Origin: Auricularia sp. M13
Lineage: Eukaryota; Basidiomycota; Agaricomycetes; Auriculariales; Auriculariaceae
Direction: 5' to 3'
DNA: 64,000 bases
NCBI GenBank assembly: GCA_037042915.1
Contig: CM073198.1
Coordinates: forward strand, 248,001 to 312,000
This document shows positions 11,060-23,261 of the stretch, one piece after another; position 1 is the stretch's first letter, and each line of letters opens with the position of its first letter. Below the pieces are notes generated by a model that was not told the DNA's origin, did not search any database, and saw nothing but the letters and a program-made list of their open reading frames with translations. Position numbers and translations under genes: made by a program.

Positions 11060-13282
11060 ATGCCTCCCAGACGCCCTCCAGCTTCTGTTGACCCCGCTGC
11101 TGCCCCAGCCTCCGCCCCAGCTGCTGCTCATCTATCTCGTGCCCTCCGCTCTGCCAGCCGTGTCCAGGGTGCTGCTGTGCCGCTCTCCGACTCTGTGGAG
11201 CCTCAGGCAGCTGTGGGTGCGGGTTCTCGAGGCCGCAGTCAACCTGGCAGTCAGGCCGCTACTCCGGCTGTGAGTAGGGCCCCCAGCCGCGCTCCCAGTC
11301 GTGCTTCTTCGCATTCTCGTCAGCCTACTGGCTCTGTTTCTACTGCTGGTGCTTCTCTGCGGGGCAGGCGCCCGCGTATTTCTCAGGCACATGCTGAGCT
11401 GATCGAGGAGGACATCCCTATGTCACCGGAGCTCTCCACGGAGATGCAAGACGAGCTGAAGGCGTTGCAGACGGTCTTAGGTGTGTGTGGCAGTCATGAG
11501 ATTACGCATTTTCTTACAGATTAATTACAGACAAACGTGCTCGGTCTTGGAGGTCGCCTGTATACAAGTTCTTTGAGCCTCCTCGCATCGTCTATCACAA
11601 CGGTGGCGTCGCGCAGGCGTTCTCTTGCTGCAACTGTGATGCTGTTGTTCACCGTATGCAGGATACGCTGGATAGCGCCTCCACGAGTAACCTGCGCGCT
11701 CATGTGAGCACCTGCTCAGGCGCTGATGAGCTTGGTGCTGCCGAAGCTGCTGCTGCGCTTCAGGAGAAGTACCTTGGCCGGGCCCTCACAAACCCGGAGA
11801 TGAGGTGTGTAGTACCTTTGAGACGTGGGCAACACTTATGCTGGCACAGGCTGTACGTTGTGCGCTGGGTTGCACAGGAGCTGCGCCCCATTTCCATTGT
11901 TGAAGATCGTGGCTTCCTCCGCATTGTCAAGGCGGGTCGCCCTACGCTCTGGATCCCGTCACCGACTACGATTATCCGTGATCTGAGCAAGATTTATCAC
12001 CAGGCATCGGCTCACATCTGTAAAACGCTTGAGGTGAGCTGTATGTGACCCGTGCGCAGCCCATGACTGAGCTTGCTCCAGGCTGTTGAGCAGCGCATCC
12101 ACATAACGTCTGACGCTTGGACCTCGCCTAATCAACTCTCTTTTGTGGCCTTTTTCGTTCATTATTGTTTTGAGGGACGCATGCGCCACTTTCTGCTGGA
12201 TATTATCGACCTTGCTCAGGTACGCCTCTCTGGATACTGGTATATCTAGCTTGTACTCAAAATATATAGTCGCACACGGGCTCGCGCCTTGCAACGGTGC
12301 TGCTTGCCCTTCTTGATCGCTATGGTCTCACCGATAAGGTGTGTTCTTTGTCTCAGGATGTGAGACGTCTGATAATTGCGCAACAGTTCATGGCCACGAC
12401 CCTTGACAATGCAAGCAACAACCGGACCATGGTTGCTTCCTTGGAGCGGCACATTGGTGCAACCTTCAAGGGCGAGCAAGCTCATGGTAATTGCTTTGCG
12501 CACATCTTGAATCTCATCGCCAAAGCCATTACTGCCTCATTTGAGCGCAAAGCTGCGGTTGATGCAGAGGACGATGAGTTTGAGCTTCCAGACTACGGGC
12601 TTCATGATGCTGAGGCTCTCGCCGAAGCTGATGAGGCTGATATGGAGGCTGACATGGCGCAGTTGCTTTTCCCCATTGACGAAGAGAGTGAGGAGGACAG
12701 TGATGAAGGCGACGGAGCTCGACGTGCTCAGCTTGAAGCCGACGCTGCTGGCATTGCTGCGAGTCTTTCCAAGGTACGCTGCTGTGCGCACATCATCACT
12801 GCTGACTGGATTGGAGTAGATTAGAAAGCTCGCCGTTGCTGTTCTACGCTCTCCAACTTCGCTGCGCCCTGCTTGGTTTGCTGTGCTCACTCAACTTCAA
12901 CTTCCGTTGCGGAGAATCCCTCGTGATGTTCCAACACGCTGGAACTCGACCTACATGCTGCTTAAGTGAGTCAACTTCGTCTATCTCACTGCCGCTGGTG
13001 CTGTCTAATTATTTGAAGCTTTGCACTGCAGTACCGGCGTGCGATTAGCGACTTTTGCTACCAGCAAGGTCTCCGACAGTACGAGCTGTCTGATGCGCAA
13101 TGGGAGACTTTGTCAAAGATGCAAGACGTTTTGCAGGTACGCACCTCACTCTCTACCGCAGCTATCAATTACTCAAGCCTGTGCAGATATTCTGGGAGGC
13201 AACGAAGTTTTTCTCACAGACCGACTTTCCGGGGATCTGCTATGTCTTGCGGTCCCTTTACAGCATCGACAGTGCACCATAG
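11060..13282 (+). pseudogene. hAT transposase, N-terminal two thirds
   Basis: Multi-exon transposase starting at ATG 11,060. In order: Pro/Ala/Ser-rich N-terminus; a BED-like zinc finger (FSCCNCDAVV ... STSNLRAHVSTC, about 11,620-11,715); LYVVRWVAQELRPISIVEDR; the first catalytic aspartate block ITSDAWTSPN (about 12,105); the conserved CFAHILNLIAKA; an acidic linker (EESEEDSDEGD); VPTRWNSTYMLLK (about 12,945); and LSDAQWETLSKMQDVLQ then FWEATKFFSQTD (about 13,195). The frame ends at a TAG formed exactly at the KDZ boundary (13,279-13,282 region), so the KDZ insertion, not point decay, removed the C-terminus from this transcript. Exons up to that point read well. Confidence 0.9.
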
Positions 13283-13349
13283 GCTGCCCCAAAATGGACC
13301 GCTAAGGTGCAATGCTCCGCATGATCGGATCCACCCAACAGGCCGCCCA

Positions 13350-14660
13350 GAACGTGGCGCGCCATGGCACACCATCGAGCCTGTGGATTGCCGGGCTTAT
13401 GATGTAAATCCCGCATCTGCCCTGCCATGCCATGCCCGCAGTTGGTGCCTCAGAAAAGGTGATGGCGTGCCAGTCGCGCAGAGCCAGCTGCGAAGTTCAC
13501 ATTGCAAGTCCTTATATATATATCTCCTGACCGCCGCATACGGCTTGCGAGCCCACGAGTGATCCAATACCAAGTATTGCGGTAGCTAATACTGGCGCCA
13601 CGCTGGGCCGCAAGGTATGGCCATGAAGCATCGTCGCGGCGGTCAAGGGATATGGCTTTGCTCTTGTTTGTCCCTACGCTCTCGCTCCGCTCTCCATCAA
13701 TCTGATTATTCATGACGTCGTCATCGTGTGTGCAACTTGCGCTGGCGTTCACTTCGCTCCAGTAACGTGGTCACTTCAATGCTTTCCAAACTGCCCGACT
13801 GTGCACATCGTGGGCTTGCTCCTCGCCCGTGGCATGCCATCACAACGACAACCTGAACGCGCAGCTATGGCATGACAGCGTCAATTTTTGATTGCAGCTA
13901 CCACGGCCGGCCGTGGCACGCCACAGTCAAAGGTTGATGATCGTGTCAAACCCGGACCGACGAGGCGCGCCATTACCGGCGTCTACGTGGCATGCCATCG
14001 CCATTCGAATCGCCGATAACAATGCCGTGGCACGCCATGGCTTGCTCTGCACGGACAATCTATGGCGCGCCATCAACGTGTTCTATGGCGTGCCATCAAC
14101 TTGCGCTATTCTATGGCGCGCCATGGCAGAGCTCCATTCCATGGCACGCCACCGCCGCGTTCTTCACCGTCTATCTCCCTGACGCTTTGCTTCAGACTAT
14201 CGTCCACCGCCGCATTCTCGCGCACATCATTTCCGTACCTCTGCAATGGATTGCTCACTGCATCTGCTGTGTTTTGCTCGCTCCTAATCGATTTCCTTGC
14301 ATTGCTGACTGATTTAACCACTCTTCCGCATTAAGCTCTGTGAGACTGCCACACTCAATGACTCTAGACAGCAGCTTTTGTGCGCTCTAGGTGCTAGGTG
14401 CTCTGCCGACGGATTTCAGGACCGATATTCTTTTGTGATTCGTCCCACTGCTCTGCTCTCATGGCGTGCCACTGCGACTTCTCTGCTCTCATGGCATGCC
14501 ACCGCGCTGCGATCGATCAAAAGCCATGGCAAGCCATCGTTCATCCGAACGAGTCTTGGCGTCGTCTCTGCTCTCATGGCATGCCACCACGCTGCGATCG
14601 ATCACAAGCCATGGCACGCCATTGTTCATCCGAACGAGTCATGGCGTGCCACTGCTGCAC
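13350..14660. repeat. Left subterminal array of TGGCRYGCCA palindromes
   Basis: About 20 copies of the 10-bp palindrome family (TGGCGCGCCA, TGGCATGCCA, TGGCACGCCA, TGGCGTGCCA), often followed by T, at irregular 20-90 bp intervals. Between them is otherwise unremarkable DNA; 13,990-14,150 is densest. Single copies continue at 15,504, 15,772, 15,801 and 16,152. No protein is convincingly encoded in 13,311-15,075. Confidence 0.9.
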
Positions 14661-15075
14661 TCTCTATCGTTCGTCCGAACAACTCCATGGAACTATGTGG
14701 TACACTATGGCCGTAATGCTAGTCGCCAGTAAATGGCATCCGGCGCAAGAAATACACAAGGAAGCGGTCGTCGGCGATCTCGACGTTGGTCGCGACATTG
14801 GCCGATGGTGATGAGCTGAGGCGCAACATCGGCGCTTCACGATTGAGGCGCAGCATACCTGCTGTGTGTGCACAGGCTCGTCGCTGAGAACGGTTCTGAG
14901 CAATCTTAACATCGAATTTCAGTCTCTTGTGCTTTAGTAGAGCCTCGGAATGTTATGGATGTATTGGGAAATGAACGACATGAATGTATGAGCCCCACGG
15001 CGACAAAATGTCCATCATATCTGGCAACGTCCCTAGTAAGTCGAGTATCTTTGCGGGATAGACTGCACAGATATC

Positions 15076-15429
15076 TCACCAGTCCAAGTCACCCTGCGCC
15101 TCTGCAAGTGCGATTTCGGCCGTGGTCGCAATGTTGAGCTCCACGGCGTGGCGGAGCAAGCGAGCAATCAATTCATCCAGCTGCGCCTGCCTGCGCTGAA
15201 TCGCCGCCTTCATCCCTTCGAAGGTCCTCTCGATTTGACGCAGCTCGTTGTCCGGCTGCTGGAAGTTGAAGATATCCAGTAGCTGCTGGTCGATTTCCTG
15301 GAAGGCGTTGTCGGTGCCGCGTTCGAACGCAGTCCTGAGCGTGAGGAAGAGCCGGAAGTACATGAAGATCGGTACACGGCGTGTCCTTCGCGGTGCGTTT
15401 TCTCCCTGAGCTGAAGTCGTTTCTGCCAT
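15076..15429 (-). CDS. KDZ cargo 1: small helical protein, 117 aa
   Basis: Intact single-exon frame from ATG 15,429 to the stop at 15,076. No known domain recognised. After a basic start (APRRTRRVP) the protein is predicted mostly helical with heptad-like spacing (FQEIDQQLLDIF, LRQIERTFEGMKAAIQRR, LDELIARLLRHAVEL), suggesting a coiled-coil or oligomerising protein. It lies between palindrome arrays and opposite in direction to cargo 2. Its style (short, basic tip, helical) resembles cargo genes at 31.4 and 32.4 kb, but I see no clear homology between them. Confidence 0.6.
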   Translation of the reverse strand: MAETTSAQGENAPRRTRRVPIFMYFRLFLTLRTAFERGTDNAFQEIDQQLLDIFNFQQPDNELRQIERTFEGMKAAIQRRQAQLDELIARLLRHAVELNIATTAEIALAEAQGDLDW

Positions 15430-16109
15430 TTACACAGCGAGGGGGGCGGGTTGTGTGGCGATATGGAGAGTCGTGGACAACGTCCGGTGCAGGCACGCTT
15501 GATGGCGTGCCATGTTATCCTTATCTCAATCGCAGATCGCCATCAGACTTAAGAGCTCTTGATCAGTCTTGATCCTTGAGAGCGAGTGTGGGGTGCCACA
15601 GTGGACAATCACCACAAAATGCCCAATTTCCATCCGTTCTTTCTCTTTCTTGTGCCGTTCAAGCATCTTGTCCTTCTGAGATTCTGCAGGTATACCGTGA
15701 AATATGTGCCGTGATGACCTTTGCGCTCGGGGCACCAGTAATAACGGAGTCCATTGAGCAGCAGCAGTCTGTGGCGTGCCACAATGCTCAAGACGAGCTT
15801 CCATGGCGCGCCATAAGATCTCAGTCATATGAAGATCCGCAGCGTATAGGATCTCATTTCCAATCGTCGGCTCATATGGCGCAGACTGCACATGGCCGTG
15901 GCCGCACGTCCGATATTGATCCCATGACAAATCAATGACAACAAGCCTCGCCCTTCTACTTACTGCTACGGACGATGGAGTTACTGCCAATAATTCCGTG
16001 CCTCTGGTCAGAAAATTTCCGTCCCTGTAGACCAGATTGCTCACTCAAACTCCAGGTTTACTTCTTTGATCGTCCCTAACGATCTCAGTGCACCACAGCC
16101 AGTGATCTG

Positions 16110-16719
16110 ATGGCCATCCATTCGATCCGGTTGCGAACCAGCTTTGCGCGTATGGTGTGCCACGACCCTTATAATAAAGTCCTGCTTCGTGATACAGCAT
16201 TTCTCGCCTTCATGAACCAGTACAACTTTGCTATTCTCCGCCCCCGCATGCAGCGCACGCCGTCGATCTGGAACTTGTTCCAGCTTCACTGGCACACTCT
16301 CAATGCCGTGAAGGCTCCGGACGGTCAGAGTTCCATAGCCCAGATTCTATGCAGCGCTGACAAGTCGCGACAGAGTCCTTCTGCGATTACCTCGAACGCG
16401 CGCGCAACGACTACCACGCTGCTATCAGCGGCCTGCCACGGGGCAGAAAGAACGCGCTTTACGCGCGCCTCCTGCATGCTCGCACGAAGCCGGCATTCGA
16501 TCTCTTCTTTTATCGCTTCGTTCGGACCGTGCGAAGGAAGAACGATGGTGAGTAGTTAGTATTCCTGTGTTCTTTCCCCGCTGACAGTGCATCACAGAGG
16601 ACCAGGATGAATACAGGACCCGCGCTGTGCAGACCTTTATCGAGACCCACGCTTCGATGGACGAGCAGGCCTTCGAGGACTTCAAAAATGTCCTTGCGGC
16701 TTATTACGCGCTGAACTAG
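16110..16719 (+). CDS. KDZ cargo 2: short WNLFQ-family protein
   Basis: Spliced gene; the start is uncertain (16,110 or an internal ATG near 16,212). Exon blocks: MQRTPSIWNLFQLHWHTLNA (about 16,250-16,310); after an intron ending in CGCGACAG, FCDYLERARNDYHAAISGLP and a basic, aromatic stretch (KPAFDLFFYRFVRTVRRKN); a donor GTGAGT near 16,549; and a last exon DQDEYRTRAVQTFIETHASM ... AAYYALN ending at 16,719. The order W-N-L-F-Q, then a Tyr-rich E-Y-R/D-Y-L-E helix, matches the middle of the large cargo protein at 26.6-31.3 kb, so the two look paralogous, this one lacking the Pro/Gln repeat and the C-terminal half. Function unknown. Confidence 0.6.
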
Positions 16720-16870
16720 GCATTCTGCTCTGTATCGTCCTGTATAGCGTGTGGTCTCGCTTGCGTCATGCAAATTTCATCTTGTTTGCCCGCTGATAAT
16801 TCCCTGAGACGCCTGTGTATGCAGCGCAAGAACTTATCCCATGAGACAAAAGCTTTGGCATTTTGTCTCG

Positions 16871-17270
16871 CTTTGTGGCATGCCATGAGATCAGAATCTC
16901 CTATGTGTGGCATGCCACACACTCGTATCCCGTCCACATCCAGTCCGTGGTACGCCATGAGAGCACCTCGCTTTGTGGCATGCCATGAGATCAGAATCTC
17001 CTATGTGTGGCATGCCACACACTCGTATCCCGTCCACATCCCGTCCGTGGTACGCCATGAGAGCACCTCGCTTTGTGGCATGCCATGAGATCAGAATCTC
17101 CTATGTGTGGCATGCCACACACTCGTATCCCGTCCACATCCCGTCCGTGGTACGCCATGAGAGCACCTCGCTTCGTGGCATCCCATGTGACATCTCCCAT
17201 CAGAATCTCCCATGTGTGGCATGCCGCGGAGTCGCGTTCCATCCAGATCCCGTCCGTGGTACGCCATGAG
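16871..17270. repeat. 100-bp tandem repeat built on palindromes
   Basis: A unit of exactly 100 bp (CTTTGTGGCATGCCATGAGA at 16,871, 16,971 and 17,071; CTTCGTGGCA at 17,171) repeats three times nearly perfectly plus a diverged fourth. Each unit has two TGGCATGCCA sites and one TGGTACGCCA. Single sites continue to about 17,370, next to the 3' end of the KDZ transposase gene. Confidence 0.93.
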
Positions 17271-17460
17271 ACGTCTCCTATCACAATCTCTCATTCGTGG
17301 CATGCCACGGAGTTGTATCCCCGGCCGTGGCAAACCATGCGAAGTTTCCTTTGCCAGCGTGTGGCATGCCATCAGACTCATATCCTCTCCCATTGTGCAA
17401 GACCCGCGCCAACGTTGATTATCCTGAAGTCAATGCAATGGTAACAATTTCTTGAACCTC

Positions 17461-20400
17461 TCAATCGGAGTCACTATCGCTTATCTCAATGACAGCAATC
17501 ACCTTCCCCGACGCGGACCTGGCATCTTCTACGACTCGAAGTCTGCGCAGCATGTTCACCATTGTCTTTCGCCAGTTCCCCATCTCGCGCTCAGCCAACT
17601 GGCTCGGCGAGTCGTGCGCAATGAGGCTAACTGCATCGGCCGCGGCGAACGGGCCGCAGTCGTAGCTGTTGCTCTGTCGGACCCCGCGCTGAATGAAATC
17701 GCATGTGATCAACCTCGTCAGCCGATAGTAATACAATTAAGGGACACGAACCTTTTCCGGATTCCACACGAAGGATTTGACGTCTAGCCCGGGAACGAAG
17801 TTCGTCTCGTAAATCTCCAGCAGCGAGCGTGTAAGTTTCTCGAGCGGTGGTGCGAAAACCTTGTTGTTCGCGTAGCTGTCGTAGTATGAGATAGCGCGTT
17901 GCAGCCAGTGCACCTCGATCAGCGTCCAGTGAGCGGGATCCCTCACATGGCCAAATATCAGCCATTTCCGGCAGTCCTTCGGGTGGAGCAACTTGGATAC
18001 GTTAGGCAGGCCAAGCAGAAACTACTAATAACAACATACCTCCTCGAGTGCGGACATGATGAACTGCTTGTTCGTCTCCTCCGCAGTCGAGTGGCCGGCT
18101 TTGATGGCAGCGAGGTAGGTGGCGACGTCTAGAAGCGCACGGGAGTGCACGATGCTAACGTCATTCGCGCCCATACGCATACGTTCGCTCTCAGCGACGA
18201 CGGCGAGACCATCCCCGCTCATCCACCTGGTGCGCGCGTCTATGCGCTGCAAGTCTTCGTCGGCGCAAGTGAATCGGCCAGCCCTGTAAACCACACGCTC
18301 GAAAGTCTTTTTCCGAGCGGAGGAAGCTGCTGGTGCTGGTTCTTGCTGCCGCACGCAAAGCTCGCTAGCAGCGGTGACTTGAACCTCCTGGGACTAGATA
18401 CTCGATTTTAGTTCCAGCTTTCGACGGTGCAGTTTGGCGAGAACGCGTGCAACGCGAATACACGTACCGTGCTCTCGACTTCAACCTCCATGCTCTCATC
18501 CTTGATCTTGTCTACATTCTCGTCAAGGAACTAGCATTGCGGCGAAATACATTAGCCGGGAACAAGTGTGTGACGCAAACGTACCTTTTGGACATCGTCG
18601 ATGTCAACCCGAGGCGTGTCTCGTTCGAACACTGTAGAAGCCGCCTCGTCAACATCTCCCTCAGACTGAAGTTCGTCGAACCAGTCTGCCTCAGGTTCGT
18701 CCTCGTCGTCTCTGTCTGAGTACGCGTCGGACGCATCGTCGGACGCATGATCGTCAGTGCCCTCATGTGTCACGGTTGGTTCAGGTTGGCTGTCGTCGAC
18801 GCTGACAGAAGCCACGACCATAGCTGAGTTGGCGTCTAAACCGCGCCAAAACCTCTGCGTGAGTTCGGCGCTGAGTGCGAGATCACGTGACCACGCGTCA
18901 CGCAGGTGGTTGTGCACCTCGCGACGGCGACCGACGGCCAATCGAAAACTCTCGTCGACTTTACGGTCATATAAGTAGGATATGGCCTAATGGAACTATC
19001 ACGCACCAGTCAAGTCCTCAGCGTTGTTGCGCAATATCTCGGCCTCCTCGGCCCACCAGTCCCGCAAAGCGTCCACCTCCATCTCAACGCGCTCGATCTC
19101 CTCCACACACCGACGCTTCTCGAGCAAAGCCGTCACTCCACGTCGCACGTTCTCGTCGGTCAGGTAGCGCGGGAGCTGCGCCTCGTCTTGGGGCCCTAGA
19201 CCCGGGTCCTCCTGCCAAATGTCGTCGTCGACATCCAGTTTGAACAGTTTCTTGGCATCCAGCTTGCGGGGAAGCCGGATCCGACCCGGCGGCTTTTTCC
19301 CCTGACGGGCTAAAGTGGCCATTCGGTCGACAATCTTGTTGAATGCGGAGACTTGCGCAGAAATCGTGCGCTGCCGCTTGTGCACGAGATCCTTTGTTTG
19401 CGCGTGCTCCTTGGCCTCTTCGCGGTTATCAGCTCAGGAAAAATCACAGCTGGCAGAACATACCAAGAATTTGATGACGATAAGCCCGTTCGAGCTTACG
19501 GTGTTCAAACTTGTGCGCGATTAGGGTCTTGCGGATCTTGACGCGCTGGGCGCGAGCATTGACGCGCGAGCGAAGGTACTCGTTACCCCGCATATCCTCC
19601 AATCTCCGGCACTGTTCCGTCCCAAGAGAAGCCTGCCATCCATCGATCTTGGACTGCGTAGCCTTGATCTCTGCGCGCGCGGAGTCGATACGAACCGTGA
19701 TTGTGTGAGTCTCAGACGCGGTCAATTTGTGAGCTTTTCGAAGCTCAGCGCGATCCTCCTTGACTTGCTCCTTGAGTTCGTCGATAGTACCAAGGGCGGT
19801 CAGGATTTTGTCTATAATCTTGTCCGCCGCCGTCTGAGTTTGACCTGGGATCGACAGTCAGCTTCTAGTATGGAATATAGCTTCTCTGCGAGCGTACGAG
19901 TGTTCTTGACGAGCTGCTCAGCTATCTGAGCGTCCCAGTATTTGCCTAGCTGCGCTTCTGTCTCCCCGCTCGCACTCACGATCGCCTGCGCCTCGCCAAG
20001 ACGACGCTTAGCCGCGAGATAGCGCTTCCGCAGCCACTGGCCCAAGCGCCACATGTTGCTGTAGTCGAAGGCTTGCATCTGGCGGTCAAGAACAAAAAGT
20101 CGACGGTGATACTGGAGCATGATGTCAGCACATTAATCTTGGACAATTACAATCCCCTCACCCCGCTCACGCGCAGACAAGCGATGAGATGCCGAATACT
20201 ACTCCAGAAACGCTCGCAGCCTTCCCCATCGCTAACCGAACCCGTCGCGTTTCCGCGGATGAAAGACGACTTGGCATGGCCACTGGTGCCCGTAAGCGTG
20301 AAATACAGACACGCCGAACGTCAGGCGGTCCGCGACATCTGGAATAAGGCCCCACTTGGTAATAGATGAGTTTACAGGTCGCGATAAGATAAATCACTTA

Positions 20401-22368
20401 CCTTCTCAATGCTGCGTGAGATTTGGCACGCAATATCGTACAGAAGCCCGATCTTCCAGTCTCGTGGTAATTCCTTGGCCAGTTCATTGATTAATGTCAA
20501 GGCGTAATGCTGGCGCTCCCCGGGAGTCGTCATGTTGGCCACGAGAAGAACGTGATCGTGCCGGCAAAGAATCGCCATGAGCCCCGTGTCCGCGTAATAA
20601 TTTTTTGAGGCCTTGGTGACTTTCTCCTGCGCAGCGATAAACGACTGTTCACATTCATCAAGAACCGCGTCGTCAACTCGCGCCGATGTTCCTCGCGTCC
20701 GCTTCTTTGCCGGGCGCTTGCGCAGTTTGTCGACCTCAACCTCCATGCTGTCGATCGCTGCCAGCGAGACGAAGCGGCCACCCAAGAAACCGATTGGGGC
20801 GTCAGTCTCGCTGGCTTTGCGACGCTTCTGAGCGAAGTTCGCGTCGACGCATACCAGTACATGCGCGCTACGCAAACATGTTAACAAAAATTAAGTGAGT
20901 CGCACTGAATACGCACTCGCTATGCTCTAATACGGGTCGCGACCCTCCGAAACAGAGTGGGCATAATTGGCGAAGCCGGCGTGATGGCCTCGCGAGGTGC
21001 TCATGTCGCGCTGAGTTGTCTCCGGCAGGAGAACCATCGTCACTGGCCTGATTTGCAAATCAGCAATCTTGCAGATCAATGACATCATGCGCACTGTCTC
21101 GGAATATTGCGGCTTAACGTCTAATATGCCGTTCGGATCCGTGCTCTCCGTGCCAACGACTTCATCCTGAATGCCAGTCCATCAGCAAACACACCAGAAC
21201 GTTCTCATGCCCACTTACAGTGCTACCTTCTACGAAACGGGCACGCTTGTGCGGGCGGTCATCATGATCGTTGCTGGGAGGACGTTTCCGAGGGTCAACT
21301 GAGAGAGCATGAAATCATCAGCACTACATCTGTCAGACCCGGGGATACGCTACCTGAGAGTGCCTCTGTGATTGAATATTCGGCCCTATTGTCCAATATT
21401 TGATACCACGTCAGAGCCATGCCTAGCCGCTTGCGCAGGTTTCCCTAATTGTCGATCAGCGCTGAGACTCTGCCTCAGTTTCTACAGCGCGAAATGAAAA
21501 CTCACCGTTGGTTTGCGCAGGTTGCCTCGCCGTACCCAATATGCCTCGATGGTATTTGCCCATGCTGTCGTATTCGGCGATACGTTGAGAGAATGTATCA
21601 ATATCAAATCCAGCATCGAGGTGCTGAACGCCATTGACGGACACCTGGGCGCTGAAGGGAAGTACCCGATCGTCAAGAGACGCTCTGCAGGCGAAGTGCA
21701 CCCGCAGATGTCGATAAGGGCGCTTTTAGTGCCTACGTGACGGTCAGCCGCGAACGGCGACGCATTTAGCTGAGCATACCGTCCAAATCCACAAGACATA
21801 TCGGACTGGTACGCTTGTGCAAACAGGTACACTCGGGGAGCGGCAGATCCTCCTGGTCAGCGCCATGCTTCTGGGCGAGATATAGTCAGATTACGCGAGC
21901 TGAAACGATAACATCGTTCCAGTTATGATGTTGGGCGAGCCGGCGACGGTGGTGGCGAGACACGGTGGGATCCGGAAGCTCAAAGCCGAATCCAGAATTC
22001 TCGTCATAGTCGCCCATGGTCACAAGCTCGAGCATCTCAGCGGTGATACCATGAACACGCGAAGATAGAAAAGTCTGCAATGCAGATTTCCCCGCTTGGC
22101 CGGCAGGCGGGAGGTTAGGGCGCTGAGAGTAGCTCTCCCCTCCAGGCAGTCTAAGAACCACTCCGTCGCGCGCAGGGAACGGCAGTTTAGGGTATCCAGG
22201 CTTCTTTCGAGTCGAAGATGCTTCGGCAGGGCTGACAAGGTCGAAGCGCGAAGGATCGAGGATGGTCGGTGCGGGCTCAGAACCGGACATAATAGCAGCC
22301 GCACGCGCTGCCGCATTGCGGTTCTTCTTGCGCCTCGACGCCACGCCAGTGTTGAGTGATAGGCTCAT
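17461..22368 (-). pseudogene. KDZ transposase fused to Ulp1 (C48) SUMO protease; frameshifted
   Basis: A gene of about 15 exons. In order on the minus strand: basic N-terminus (RRKKNRNAAARAAA); CxC-type block DICGCTSPAERLLTIGYFP (about 21,730); LRKRLGMALTWYQILDNRA (21,440); the zinc motif QLCPLCFGG (20,955); the first catalytic Asp block VLVCVDANFAQKRRK (20,860); DTGLMAILCRHDHVLLVANM (20,590); LLYDIACQI (20,430); SVFHAYGHQWPCQVVFHPRK (20,290); catalytic Glu block SDGEGCERFWSSIRHLI (20,200); YHRRLFVLDRQ (20,110); long helical region to 18,999; acidic linker; then a Ulp1 domain with HWTLIEVHW, ISYYDSY and QSNSYDCGPFA (His, Asp, Gln, Cys all present), ending VIEISDSDSD. Between HPRKRDGFG and SDGEG the frame breaks by 2 bp at about 20,232-20,236, making a TAG. 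The DDE part is thus probably dead; the Ulp1 triad is intact. Confidence 0.87.
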
Positions 22369-23261
22369 AAATAAAGCAGCAGCTTCGAGATACAGCGCAG
22401 AGCGACCCGCGGCTGTCGGTAAATACGGGCAGCAGAGTAGGAAGTCAAGAGTGGACCGCGGACTTTGAACGCGAACAATGGGGCCAAGTACTTCCTCGCG
22501 TCGCACCAGCGTTTTCGGGCTCATGAAGCCATCACATCACATAAGATACGCGTATCCAACTGCCCTTGAGCTGTATCCTGAGCCTTCTTGGCAGGAATCT
22601 TCAACGTTGTCAGGGTAAATCATATGCACTCGCACGCAGTGTCTTGCGGCAAACTTGAACCTGGATTTGCTCACAGAGACTGTGAAAACCCATATGAGAC
22701 TTTCAGATAAATTGGATAGGCTGTCTGCTTTGCAACTCTGGCTTTTATGCCGCGAATTCACCCCTCGCATGTCATTAAGATCATTCCGGGGCCGGGGTGG
22801 TTTCAGTCCAGTCAATATGGCTAGCTTTGTATATCTGCGAGCGGCCCATATTCCTGCATGCTATTCACCCAAAGGCTAGTTATACATCCACTATATCCGA
22901 CCATGTGTGACAGAGCTTGTAAGGGCCAAACCGACGGGTTGTAGAGATGCATGAATGGCGTGCGGCCGGTGGTGTTTCTGTCCAGTCAAACAAGTTACGG
23001 GCATTTTAACGCGATGCGAGTATGTAAACCCCTTAAAACCAGATCAATCGTCGCCAATGGCTAGCGCCATAAGATATATGTGCTTTATCTGCCATAGAAT
23101 CTTCGGGAATAAGTAAACTGACATTGCATTTTGTTTTGAACGAGGAACTCGGGAAACCGGCTTTGTGCGACAGAGAGATCGTTCCTCTCACCTGGTATCC
23201 GACGTGTCCATCCGCCAACTATTTTTTTTTTTTCTCTCACGGCTTGCTCCTCAGATCGGTT
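22369..23261. promoter_or_regulatory. Divergent gap between KDZ transposase and cargo 3
   Basis: About 890 bp with no convincing coding sequence. It should hold the promoters of the transposase (-) and the gene at 23,262 (+). Unlike other gaps in the element it has no TGGCRYGCCA palindrome. A CT-rich stretch with a T-run (23,221-23,240) sits just before the cargo ATG, as often seen at fungal transcription starts. Confidence 0.45.

Noticed and set aside
15526-16044. 172-codon minus-strand frame
   Set aside because: Runs through palindromic repeat sites and has no motif or paralog; composition does not look like a protein.
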